Of a stretch of 64,000 nucleotides of DNA, positions 1 to 7,775 are shown piece by piece. The notes beneath the pieces were generated by a model. That model was not told where the DNA came from and did not search any database. It saw only the letters and a program-made list of their open reading frames with translations. Source of the stretch: a virus. The number at the start of each line of letters is the position of its first letter. Position 1 is the first letter of the stretch. The translations under genes and the position numbers were made by a program. The DNA lies in the IMG/VR virus record IMGVR_UViG_3300000239_000002, positions 1 to 64,000 of that record; one strand, 5' to 3'.

Positions 1-2
1 TT

Positions 3-500
3 TTTAGCGATATACCTGGTTCATTAGTTTGGACTGCGTTATTAGTATCATTAGGCGGCATTGTTATCTCTTGGTTTGTAGGTTGGAAACTGCCAGGACT
101 TGAATACAACAACCAGAAAGTAGAAGCGGCGTTTAGAAAAGACCTTGTATTGGGTGAGGATGACAAACAAAATTATGCACAACCAGAAACGCTTTGGAGT
201 TTGTTCACCGGTATACGTTTTAACTATCAAAGACTATATCTTCATTATGGTTATTTTGACACTTGGATGATTACATACGACCAATTTATGGTCATTGTTC
301 CGTATCTTATTATGGGACCAGGTTTGTTTACTGGTGCAATAATGTTAGGAGTATTAGTACAAGTTAGTAATGCGTTTAGTAAAGTACATGGTGGATTTGC
401 ATTATTCTTACATAACTGGACTACAATTACAGAACTAAGAAGCATATGGAAACGTTTGCATGAATTTGAACGAAACCTTGACAAGTACGCTAAGATCTAG
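3..500 (+). CDS. SbmA/BacA-family peptide transporter, C-terminal part
   Basis: C-terminal 165 residues of an SbmA/BacA-like inner-membrane protein; the 5' part lies outside the window. These proteins import peptide antibiotics and related substrates using the proton gradient. Family landmarks: a KLPGLEYNNQKVEAAFRK block in the reading frame open from base 3, a GEDD segment, a YxRLYxHYGYF segment, a membrane stretch around PYLIMGPGLF, and the closing WTTxTELxSIWKRLHEFE region typical of the SbmA C-terminus. The last 41 bases overlap the next gene. Such a transporter is rare in a phage. Its family is clear; what it would import during infection is not. Confidence 0.85.
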   Translation, partial: FSDIPGSLVWTALLVSLGGIVISWFVGWKLPGLEYNNQKVEAAFRKDLVLGEDDKQNYAQPETLWSLFTGIRFNYQRLYLHYGYFDTWMITYDQFMVIVPYLIMGPGLFTGAIMLGVLVQVSNAFSKVHGGFALFLHNWTTITELRSIWKRLHEFERNLDKYAKI

Positions 501-1059
501 TATAGGAAATATTGTAGAAAAATATCCAAATGCTAGATGGAAAGATGTTTTCAGAGAAAATCAACTTGAAAGTAAAAGTTGGTTAGTAAAACAATTACAG
601 CATTGGGATATAGATTTAGGTACTGTGTATATATGCGGCGGATGGTACGGCGTATTGGCTTCTATGTTGTTTATTAGTAAACTTCCTATCATTAAAATTC
701 ACTCATATGATATAGATCCTACTAGTACACAGATAGCAAATGATATAAACTCTTTCAAATACGTTAATAAGTTTATGGCGTTAACAGAAGATATACACAA
801 TTTAGATTATAATAAGTGTGACACTATTATTAATACGTCTTGTGAGCATATAAAAAACTTTAGTGATTGGTATGATAATATTCCAGATAACAAATTATTA
901 GTATTGCAAAGTAATAATTTTAGCGAATTAGAAGAGCACGTTAATTGTGTTACTAGTTTGGATGAATTTAAACAACAATGTTATATAAGTAATATCTTAT
1001 ATAGTGGAGAATTAGAGAACGATGAATTTACTCGTTATATGTTGATAGGCAGAAAATGA
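460..1059 (+). CDS. class I SAM-dependent methyltransferase-like protein
   Basis: 199 residues. A glycine-rich motif (ICGGWYGVLASM, about residue 58) followed about 25 residues later by an acidic strand end (SYDIDPTSTQIAN) matches motifs I and II of class I methyltransferases; an NTSCEHI segment stands where the motif IV region falls. The substrate is unknown. It starts inside the transporter gene and its stop is one base from the next start, so it is probably co-transcribed with the aminotransferase-like gene. First gene of the left-hand tailoring cassette. Confidence 0.6.
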   Translation: MNLNETLTSTLRSSIGNIVEKYPNARWKDVFRENQLESKSWLVKQLQHWDIDLGTVYICGGWYGVLASMLFISKLPIIKIHSYDIDPTSTQIANDINSFKYVNKFMALTEDIHNLDYNKCDTIINTSCEHIKNFSDWYDNIPDNKLLVLQSNNFSELEEHVNCVTSLDEFKQQCYISNILYSGELENDEFTRYMLIGRK

Positions 1060-1060
1060 A

Positions 1061-1897
1061 ATGACAACATGGAGTTTTTGCCCTAATCAAGTTAAACAAA
1101 TTATTGAAACAGTTACATTAAAAAATAAAGGCAATCATCTCGATTTAAAAGTGTATAAAGATCTTTGGTTAAAATGGACTAAGGATTTTAGTGGTAGTGA
1201 AAAATATCAGCAATGGGCTATTTGTAATGGAATACATGATGCTTTAATTCAACAAATTGCTTACCGATCTAAAACAGTTGAGACATTTTATATATTTAAA
1301 ACTGATTATAGATTTTATAAGGTAATTTTAAATCCATATAATTTTATAGAAATAGATAAAGAATTAATACATACTATTTTACCAAATAGTTATGTGATTG
1401 TTAGTCAACCAAATCATGAAGGTGGAATTACGCAATGGTTTAAAGAACTAGTTGAGCATTGTACAAAAGTTAAAACAAAAATATTTCTTGATTGTGCATT
1501 TTTTGGTACTACATTAGATAAGATGAATGTATATAATGATAGATTTGATTGTGTAGCATTTAGTCTTAGTAAGAATTTTATGTTAGGTGGGTTTAGAGCA
1601 GGTATAGTGTTTGGCAATGATTTAGCAAAGACATTGACAGTACCAATAGATCATTGGTATAATTATAGTTATTATAATTCATGTGCTGTAGAGTTAGCAA
1701 AAGTAATAATGCCTAAATTTAAAGCAACATATATTACTGAAATTGCTAAATCAATACAGATTGAGCATTGTAAGATTGTTGATTTAGAGCCTTGTGATAT
1801 TTGGATGATGGGCAAGAACAAACAAGGTGAAAGAATAAATTTAATTGATCAATTACAACATAAGGTACAATATGAGCTTGATAACAAGGAAAGTTAA
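1061..1897 (+). CDS. PLP-dependent aminotransferase-fold protein (class I/II-like)
   Basis: 278 residues, shorter than the usual 370-400 of fold-type I aminotransferases. The recognisable part is the PLP site: an aspartate in FLDCAFFG (pyridine-nitrogen partner) and, about 30 residues later, SLSKNFMLGGFRAG, where the Lys would form the Schiff base and the downstream Arg fits phosphate contact. The small C-terminal domain looks reduced. The stop overlaps the next gene by 26 bases. It may act on an amino acid handled by the neighbouring methyltransferase and oxygenases; that link is inferred from proximity only. Confidence 0.6.
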   Translation: MTTWSFCPNQVKQIIETVTLKNKGNHLDLKVYKDLWLKWTKDFSGSEKYQQWAICNGIHDALIQQIAYRSKTVETFYIFKTDYRFYKVILNPYNFIEIDKELIHTILPNSYVIVSQPNHEGGITQWFKELVEHCTKVKTKIFLDCAFFGTTLDKMNVYNDRFDCVAFSLSKNFMLGGFRAGIVFGNDLAKTLTVPIDHWYNYSYYNSCAVELAKVIMPKFKATYITEIAKSIQIEHCKIVDLEPCDIWMMGKNKQGERINLIDQLQHKVQYELDNKES

Positions 1898-2360
1898 ATC
1901 CGGTATTATAGAAATAAAAAATTCTACAATAAAGAAAATATTTTCGGAACAAAAACAATTTGAGAAGGATGCATATTGGCTAGATAAGTTAAACAGCAAA
2001 TGGACTCCTAAAGTTCTTAAAATTGGCAATAATTATATATTGTCTGAATATTATGGTCCAGATTTATTAATTTCTTACGATAGAAATACTTTATGGGATG
2101 ATATTCCAAATATTACAGAGCAAATTTGTGAAATGTATAGTTTCTTTAAAGAGAATGATTTATATAAGTTTAATGGTGCTTTATCTAATTTAACATCTAA
2201 TAAGAAACAAGTCGTGGCTTTTGATTTTAAATATGCTAGGCACAGAACAGAGCCTGCTTGTAGTCTTGGAGAATGTTTAGAGTGGGAAATAAAAAGTTTT
2301 GATAAGTGGTTAATAAAAATAGATCCAACATTGCCGGAAAAGTTACGGGAAATAGTATAA
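1872..2360 (+). CDS. small kinase-like (possibly pseudokinase) protein
   Basis: 162 residues from the ATG at 1872; an in-frame upstream start at 1845 lies deeper in the previous gene. The layout resembles a minimal protein-kinase/aminoglycoside-phosphotransferase fold: an IEIKNS strand with a candidate ATP lysine, a hinge-like ILSEYYGPDL, a catalytic-loop-like NGALSNLT and a metal-binding-like VVAFDFKYA. In active enzymes the loop reads HGDL; here His and Asp are Asn and Ala, so it may be a pseudokinase. Sandwiched between the aminotransferase-like gene and an oxygenase. Confidence 0.45.
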   Translation: MSLITRKVKSGIIEIKNSTIKKIFSEQKQFEKDAYWLDKLNSKWTPKVLKIGNNYILSEYYGPDLLISYDRNTLWDDIPNITEQICEMYSFFKENDLYKFNGALSNLTSNKKQVVAFDFKYARHRTEPACSLGECLEWEIKSFDKWLIKIDPTLPEKLREIV

Positions 2361-2361
2361 T

Positions 2362-2874
2362 ATGTTAGTAAAAAAAATTGATCATAAAATAGATTTAGAT
2401 AAATTAGTAGATGCTATACATAATATACCAGTAGATTATAAAGGTAACCAAATATCATTGCAAATGCGAGAAGAATCAGAAGATCCGTGGTATGAAAGTT
2501 GTGGGAGATTAAGGTCAATATCGGGGAAAGAAAGTGATTATAATTTAATTGTACCAATTCTTAAGGGAACTTATATAGAAGAAATGTTTCAGTCTTTTCC
2601 TTTTAAACCTACACGAGCGAGATTAATGAATATGTCTCCCAGAACATGTTATAGTATACACAAAGATCCTTCCGCTCGTTATCATATTGCTGTTACTACT
2701 AATCCTCTTGCTAAATTTATTTTTACTGACAAGGAAAAAATTTTTCATATTCCAGCAGATGGTTATTTATATTGGGTGGACACACGTGAAGTTCATACAT
2801 TTATTAACGGCAACATCGCCAAAGGCTCATTAAACGAAGATAGACTTCATTTACTAGTAGGATATGATGAATAG
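2362..2874 (+). CDS. 2-oxoglutarate/Fe(II) oxygenase, aspartyl/asparaginyl hydroxylase-like
   Basis: 170 residues. An HxD motif (IHKD, about residue 98) and a distal His (REVHTF) with a following Arg (NEDRLHLL) make up the Fe(II) facial triad and the 2OG carboxylate contact of the cupin-fold oxygenases. Spacing and length resemble the AspH-like subgroup. It begins two bases after the kinase-like gene and overlaps the next oxygenase by 11 bases, so translational coupling is likely. It would hydroxylate a protein side chain or a small molecule; the substrate cannot be read from sequence. Confidence 0.75.
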   Translation: MLVKKIDHKIDLDKLVDAIHNIPVDYKGNQISLQMREESEDPWYESCGRLRSISGKESDYNLIVPILKGTYIEEMFQSFPFKPTRARLMNMSPRTCYSIHKDPSARYHIAVTTNPLAKFIFTDKEKIFHIPADGYLYWVDTREVHTFINGNIAKGSLNEDRLHLLVGYDE

Positions 2875-3343
2875 TTTTAAAATAGATAATTTTCCATCAG
2901 TAAACGTGGAAAAATTCATAAGCATAGGTAATAATATAATAGAACCCGCATGGACTATACGTCCAAGTCTAATAGATAATATTTTAGTACAAGAAGAATT
3001 AGATTGGCTAGAGCAATATAAATTATATCCATGCTATACAGCAATTATAATGACGCCGGCTTTAACAATCTGTAAAACACATGTAGATGGTAAAGCATCA
3101 GATGCTGGATTAAAACAAAGAAGAACTGCTATTAATATACCTATACAAGGTTGGGATAATAGTTCATTTCAATTTATGTCGGATGAAGAAAACATTATAG
3201 AAACTATATGTACAGATGCAGTTATGTGTTGGGATGTAACTCAACCTCATAGAATAGATAATTTTAAAAGTAAATTAAATAGAATTACGTTGAGTTTTGG
3301 GTTTGTTGAATCGGTAGACAATATTTACGACAAATTGTCTTAA
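2864..3343 (+). CDS. 2-oxoglutarate/Fe(II) oxygenase
   Basis: 159 residues. The HVD motif in ICKTHVDGK (about residue 70) and the distal His/Arg pair in TQPHRID...LNRITLSF complete the triad. It starts inside the preceding oxygenase gene, and its 3' end overlaps the 3' end of the convergent oxygenase on the opposite strand by 59 bases. Last gene of the rightward half of the cassette. Substrate unknown. Confidence 0.72.
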   Translation: MMNSFKIDNFPSVNVEKFISIGNNIIEPAWTIRPSLIDNILVQEELDWLEQYKLYPCYTAIIMTPALTICKTHVDGKASDAGLKQRRTAINIPIQGWDNSSFQFMSDEENIIETICTDAVMCWDVTQPHRIDNFKSKLNRITLSFGFVESVDNIYDKLS

Positions 3344-3905
3344 TTTCATTCCAAGAATATTTAGGGTCAAATCTAAGAGATATCATAGCTCTTTCTTCTT
3401 CTTGTGGTAATGGATTAAAAACAGAATGATATTCACCATTGTTAAATAATACTGGTGTGTCTGTTAAAGAAAATTCTACTGCTAATTTTAATTCACCACT
3501 TTCATATGCTGTAGATTTAGGCATTTGAATACTAGTATGCTTGCCTATAGGTAACCAAAAATTAGTTCTAACTTTTTTTGTACAATTATATACTGGCAAA
3601 TTAATTGAACCAGTAAATTTTGTTTTAGAATGATCTTTATGTATTGGTATAAACAAATTAGATCTTCTTTTACTGTGGAAATATATAACAAATAACTTGT
3701 CCATATAAAGGTGTGATATTATTTCATCTGGAATCATATTTAATATAATATCATTAAATTCAAAACTATTAAGAAATTTATCATGCTTTATAGCATAGTT
3801 CTCCCAAAAGCATTCTTCTATAGCTTCTTTATTGTATTTTTCAAAACATAACGGAAGGACATAATCGTCTACATTTACGCCTTCGCTAACAGAAAATAAT
3901 TTCAC
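3285..3905 (-). CDS. 2-oxoglutarate/Fe(II) oxygenase
   Basis: 206 residues, leftward. HKD in LFIPIHKDHS (about residue 110) and a distal His/Arg pair in GEYHSVFNP...EERAMISLRF mark the metal and co-substrate sites. The gene overlaps its upstream neighbour (sulfotransferase-like) by four bases, so these two are coupled, and runs antisense into the end of the rightward oxygenase gene. Promoter-distal end of the leftward half of the cassette. Confidence 0.7.
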   Translation of the reverse strand: MKLFSVSEGVNVDDYVLPLCFEKYNKEAIEECFWENYAIKHDKFLNSFEFNDIILNMIPDEIISHLYMDKLFVIYFHSKRRSNLFIPIHKDHSKTKFTGSINLPVYNCTKKVRTNFWLPIGKHTSIQMPKSTAYESGELKLAVEFSLTDTPVLFNNGEYHSVFNPLPQEEERAMISLRFDPKYSWNEIKTICRKYCLPIQQTQNST

Positions 3906-4330
3906 GTAAAATACTCTTCAAAAATAATTGTTTCATGTATCTTCCAATCTTTTTTTGCCGTTAAAGTTTTATAAAGTGTTTCAAAATATATATCTAGTAT
4001 CTCTTGTTCATCTTTATCTATTATCTTAATTAAACTTTGTATGACATCTATAGGCCTTCTAATGATATCTATTATTTTATAGTTGTTCTTAATTTCTTCT
4101 TTAACATCATCTTCTAAATCATTAATGGTATGCCAATGTCCATGTAATACATATTCATGACTAAAAACTATTTCCTTAACATTGTAATTGTTTTCTCCGA
4201 GATGTTCGGGCGTATGTAAAACACCTAAGGCCGGTTGTTTGTTTAATTCTTTAGCAATATTTTTTGTTAAAGTTTTGGAACCGGATCTAGGAAAAGAAAT
4301 TACTGCTATATTAGAAATTGTGTCCGCCAT
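3902..4330 (-). CDS. sulfotransferase-family P-loop protein
   Basis: 142 residues, about half the usual sulfotransferase length. A PAPS 5'-phosphosulfate-binding-like loop, SFPRSGSKTL (about residue 10), and a 3'-phosphate-binding-like segment, IIRRPIDVIQSL, are both present. If active it would move sulfate from PAPS to a hydroxyl or amine, conceivably one made by a neighbouring hydroxylase. The start overlaps the end of the TauD-like gene upstream and the end overlaps the downstream oxygenase. Confidence 0.6.
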   Translation of the reverse strand: MADTISNIAVISFPRSGSKTLTKNIAKELNKQPALGVLHTPEHLGENNYNVKEIVFSHEYVLHGHWHTINDLEDDVKEEIKNNYKIIDIIRRPIDVIQSLIKIIDKDEQEILDIYFETLYKTLTAKKDWKIHETIIFEEYFT

Positions 4331-5034
4331 AATAATCTTTCTCCGGTAAACGCATCACGTTTGTGCATTACTCTAATGTTGTCATACACTATAATATCAT
4401 TATCCTCCCATTCATGTTGCCATGCAAATTTGAGACAATGTTCTAACAGTTTATCTACATCGATGGGTCTACTTGTTTTGTGCAATGTGCCGGGACTAAA
4501 ATAAAGCACCTTTTCACCTGTTACATGATGTTCAAATATAAAAGGTCTGTGTATATTTTGCTTTGCTAACAATTTAAGTTGTTTTTCTGTAAAACAATAG
4601 TGTAGATCTTCTGGCGGATAGTAATATCCAATTATATCTTTTAGATCATCTTTATTATTGTATCTATCTAATGCAAGTTTCATATCAATAAATTGTGTTG
4701 GACATATATCTCCATTGGATTTATTATATAAAACTACACCAAAATAATTTCCTCTGCCATAACTCCAATCATTGTGCCAGTCTACATCACTATTCTTAAA
4801 CAATTCTGTATTTGCTACTGCTTGCACAGTGCGGTCTTCATTTAAAATATGTTTTTCAGTTACTAAAGGTTTCCCCAAGAATGAAGAAAAATTAGCAAAC
4901 TCATCTATAGTTAAGTTTCTTTTGTTCTTTATGTGAACAAACCCATCTTTTAAAACTAAATTAATTAATGGTTGTCGCAGTATCGTGGATGTTATGCACC
5001 CAGATTCCACTTCGGAATAATTCACGGTTGCCAT
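4306..5034 (-). CDS. TauD/TfdA-family 2OG-Fe(II) oxygenase (canonical triad)
   Basis: 242 residues from the ATG at 5034; that start lies 73 bases inside the upstream gene, and no later ATG precedes the conserved LKDGFVHIK segment. HND in VDWHNDWSYG is the first part of the triad; VMHKRDAFTGER with a downstream Arg gives the distal His and 2OG contact. Paralogue of the gene just upstream, which lacks the acidic ligand, so the pair makes an internal comparison. TauD-type enzymes hydroxylate small molecules such as taurine or amino acids. Confidence 0.75.
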   Translation of the reverse strand: MATVNYSEVESGCITSTILRQPLINLVLKDGFVHIKNKRNLTIDEFANFSSFLGKPLVTEKHILNEDRTVQAVANTELFKNSDVDWHNDWSYGRGNYFGVVLYNKSNGDICPTQFIDMKLALDRYNNKDDLKDIIGYYYPPEDLHYCFTEKQLKLLAKQNIHRPFIFEHHVTGEKVLYFSPGTLHKTSRPIDVDKLLEHCLKFAWQHEWEDNDIIVYDNIRVMHKRDAFTGERLLWRTQFLI

Positions 5035-5839
5035 AATATTTGTCTCGTCTATGCAGGCTATGATGTTGATCACTTAAAATAATGTCATAAGGATCCCAGG
5101 TATGTGTATACACATACTTGTCTTGCATAGTATGTTCTTTTAAATGAAAATATAGTTCTTTCTGTTGTTCTTTTGGCATACCTGTAAACCCTCTTATCAC
5201 ACTCCAAGGAAAATGCAATCCTTTTTTATTGTTGATAGGATGTGTTGTTACTAACATTTTTCTATTAACTTGCTTTTCAAATGAAGGAGTACCATCAATA
5301 TCTTTAAATGTCATTAATGATTCTGTATCATAAAAAATATTTTTATGTAAAGACGACAGGCCCAATTTTTCACCTACTTTATATGTAAGAGTTTTACTTT
5401 TTATTTCATTAATACTATTTTTTATATCTATGCCTAGATCATTGTAAGCTGATTGTCCATCACTAAAGTATGTATTGCCCCCAGTATCAGATGTTATATT
5501 CATATACATTGCTACGATGTCTTCACTACCAGTTCGGTTCATACCAGCACTATGCCATTCTAATTCACCATCGTCAGCACCCGCAAATAATGATGTACTT
5601 GTAACTCTGACTAGTTCATTATAACCATCTACACCAACACCTGCTACAGTGTCTGCTTGTGCTACTACACTACCTAATGTCTTATAAAATTCTACTAAAA
5701 CAGTAGGATTAACAGGAGAAGTATTTTTAATAACTACTATTCTGCCGTCTCCCACTAATTGTAGTAGTTGTGACGGATCTTCTTTAAAAGATATATTAGT
5801 AATTTTGTATCCAAAATTACCTAATTTTGTAACTTCCAT
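4961..5839 (-). CDS. TauD/TfdA-like 2OG-Fe(II) enzyme with HxA in place of HxD (halogenase-like site)
   Basis: 292 residues. A TauD-type core is recognisable: VVIKN near the N-terminus, a glycine-rich SDTGGNTYFSDG, and distal LHRRDKYYGNRELFR supplying the second His and Arg. At the metal motif the sequence is ELEWHSAGMNR, so the usual HxD/E reads H-S-A. In this superfamily Ala or Gly at that position opens a coordination site for halide and is the signature of radical halogenases such as SyrB2. Family knowledge therefore allows halogenase, nitration-like or dead-enzyme readings. The start overlaps the upstream gene by 23 bases. Confidence 0.7.
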   Translation of the reverse strand: MEVTKLGNFGYKITNISFKEDPSQLLQLVGDGRIVVIKNTSPVNPTVLVEFYKTLGSVVAQADTVAGVGVDGYNELVRVTSTSLFAGADDGELEWHSAGMNRTGSEDIVAMYMNITSDTGGNTYFSDGQSAYNDLGIDIKNSINEIKSKTLTYKVGEKLGLSSLHKNIFYDTESLMTFKDIDGTPSFEKQVNRKMLVTTHPINNKKGLHFPWSVIRGFTGMPKEQQKELYFHLKEHTMQDKYVYTHTWDPYDIILSDQHHSLHRRDKYYGNRELFRSGIWVHNIHDTATTIN

Positions 5840-6413
5840 TTTTAAATTCCTCTAAAGTAATAGATTCCATTGTTAAGGATGCATTATTATTTAACTTTTT
5901 ATAGATTATTGATTGCCAACATTGATATGAATTTTGGTTCTCACAGACTAAATGAAAGTCAGGACTTAAAATCCAATCTTTTAAGAATTTTTGAGGATAA
6001 TGCTTTAGTGAGGTTTGGCCGGTTTTTGTTTCTCTACTCATAAAAACAATATCGTAATTATAGTGTTTTGCTATATCACTTTGTTGTTGTATCATTTGTT
6101 GAGTTTCTGGAGTAACATTTTTTATAGATGTGGCAAATCTGTAATGCGGTGATTTATAAAATCTATTTAAACAACGCACAGCATTGCCAAATATATCTCG
6201 ATGAAGTAATGTACTAAATCCAATAATTTTATTTTTACTTGTAATTAGAGTAATAGCAATGCTTTCTTCTAATTTTAATTTTTCTGGAGTATAATTTTTA
6301 GCAAGAGATTCAGTTAGTGGTTCATATTTTAAAAAATTATATATACTTCCCGCACTTATGTAAAAATTTGACTGACTATTGTGTATAGTTACTACGTTAG
6401 TATCCAAATTCAT
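5817..6413 (-). CDS. probable GNAT-like acyltransferase
   Basis: 198 residues from the ATG at 6413; a longer version would need a TTG at 6443. A central strand pair, IAITLITSKNKIIGFSTL, followed by a long basic segment and helix is reminiscent of a GNAT core, but the acetyl-CoA pyrophosphate loop (Q/RxxGxG/A) is not obvious. It overlaps both flanking genes, so it belongs to the same leftward transcript as the radical SAM and TauD-like genes. Treat the family as tentative. Confidence 0.4.
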   Translation of the reverse strand: MNLDTNVVTIHNSQSNFYISAGSIYNFLKYEPLTESLAKNYTPEKLKLEESIAITLITSKNKIIGFSTLLHRDIFGNAVRCLNRFYKSPHYRFATSIKNVTPETQQMIQQQSDIAKHYNYDIVFMSRETKTGQTSLKHYPQKFLKDWILSPDFHLVCENQNSYQCWQSIIYKKLNNNASLTMESITLEEFKNGSYKIR

Positions 6414-7368
6414 TTCTTTTAAGATGTTCGAAGAATGGAGCAATTTTAAAATTAGGGGTTAGTCGTCCTCTATTGGGGTTATCCGGATCTACTACACCAT
6501 CATCATCTATACCCCAATCAATTAATCTAATATATAATTTACCTAATTCTGTTTCGTATGGAAATACTAAACTGGAACATTCTTCTTGTACAACAGTTTT
6601 ATTTTTATAATGTTTATCTTTTTGAACAGCAATAACAGTTCCACTGGCGGCTTTATGATTCAATATCCATTCTTTACTGAGATTTAGTTGTTCAGCAACT
6701 ACGCCTGCTAATTCTTCTAAAGCATACGCATGATTTTTGCCCATGTTGCGTCCAATGGAGCCTACACTTTTCATTCTTAATACTGGTGTTATTCGACGAT
6801 ATATTTTTGTTGTTTTAAAATCGACTCCTGCTTCCTTAGCACAATTTACTACGGTTTGTATTTGCCTCATTATTGTATGTTCATTGACATTTCTTGCAAT
6901 TATTGTTCCAGTATTAATAGCAAATTGTTGTCTGAATAAGTTAGTTAATGCTCTAGTTTTTGCTGTTGCCCATTTGCCATTGTCGAGAATTTTATAAATT
7001 TCATCGTCATCAGCACCATTCATACTTGTTAATACAAGATTTAATCCTGCTTCTTTTAGTTTTTGGCAATATTCTTGTCGTGCTAATTTTAAACCATTAG
7101 TAGTTAATGTTGTTTGGTGTCCTCGTTTTTTTATATTATAAATAATATCCGCAAGGTCATCGCGCATTGTGGGTTCAGCGCCAATTAATCTGATATATGT
7201 TCTAAATGGTAATCGATCAACAACATCGTAAAGTTTTGTTACATCTAAATCGGGTATATGACGGTTTGGAATATAGCAATTTGAACATTCCATATTACAC
7301 CGATGAGTTAAATCAACAACTAAATTAGAAAATATATTATTTTCAGGTTCTAGTTCGTAGTAGTGCAT
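6397..7368 (-). CDS. radical SAM enzyme
   Basis: 323 residues. The CxxxCxxC cluster motif is in THRCNMECSNCYIP (about residue 24), followed by a GAEP version of the SAM-binding GGEP motif and a TTNGLKLAR strand. The C-terminus has a single further Cys pair region around EECSSL, without a clear SPASM domain. It follows the small gene at 7369-7680 with no gap and leads the leftward cassette. The reaction and substrate are unknown; the neighbours suggest peptide or amino-acid modification. Confidence 0.8.
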   Translation of the reverse strand: MHYYELEPENNIFSNLVVDLTHRCNMECSNCYIPNRHIPDLDVTKLYDVVDRLPFRTYIRLIGAEPTMRDDLADIIYNIKKRGHQTTLTTNGLKLARQEYCQKLKEAGLNLVLTSMNGADDDEIYKILDNGKWATAKTRALTNLFRQQFAINTGTIIARNVNEHTIMRQIQTVVNCAKEAGVDFKTTKIYRRITPVLRMKSVGSIGRNMGKNHAYALEELAGVVAEQLNLSKEWILNHKAASGTVIAVQKDKHYKNKTVVQEECSSLVFPYETELGKLYIRLIDWGIDDDGVVDPDNPNRGRLTPNFKIAPFFEHLKRNEFGY

Positions 7369-7680
7369 TTAACTAATTTCTTCAGTTATAGTCCATCCAT
7401 TGTTTTCTAAAAATGATTTGCCAGTTGAAATACCGGATAAATTTGTATATTCAGCATAATCACCATTATTTGTCCAAACTCTAGTTTCTACAAGTACTGA
7501 ATTAGAATCTAATTCAGATGTAATAGATAAGTTGCCACCTTTTGATTCGCAAAATGCCATAACTTCGCCTTGGCCAGTCTTGCCTTCGAGTTTATCAGTC
7601 CATAATTCGTCATATGCTTCTTCTATAGTATCAAAAGGAACACCATCTTTAGTATATGTAACTTTTTGTGTAACTGCCAT
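7369..7680 (-). CDS. small protein of unknown function
   Basis: 103 residues, unrecognised. The N-terminus (MAVTQKVTYTKDG) and alternating polar/hydrophobic pattern suggest a small beta-rich domain; the end (FLENNGWTITEEIS) is acidic. No Cys cluster, signal or membrane segment. It abuts the radical SAM gene and may be its substrate or partner, but nothing in the sequence proves this. It starts opposite the duplicated promoter at 7697, so the intergenic space is divergent. Confidence 0.6.
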   Translation of the reverse strand: MAVTQKVTYTKDGVPFDTIEEAYDELWTDKLEGKTGQGEVMAFCESKGGNLSITSELDSNSVLVETRVWTNNGDYAEYTNLSGISTGKSFLENNGWTITEEIS

Positions 7681-7696
7681 TATAATTCCTCTTTTC

Positions 7697-7725
7697 TTGA
7701 CAATATTGTCGAAATATAATATAAT
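7697..7725 (+). promoter_or_regulatory. sigma70-like promoter, copy 1 of a duplicated cassette
   Basis: TTGACA at 7697-7702, a 17-base spacer and TATAAT at 7720-7725. From the -10 region to base 7774 the sequence is almost identical to 8231-8290, including the first codons of the nucleotidyltransferase gene. Drives the oxygenase gene at 7776. Confidence 0.8.
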
Positions 7726-7775
7726 ATTATATGTTTAAGTATATTTATAGTTAAATATTAATATGTCAAAGATTA

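Noticed and set aside
4961-5034. Frameshift joining the two TauD-like genes into one
   Set aside because: Each gene has its own complete iron/2OG region and C-terminus; the overlap is the normal tight packing of this cassette.
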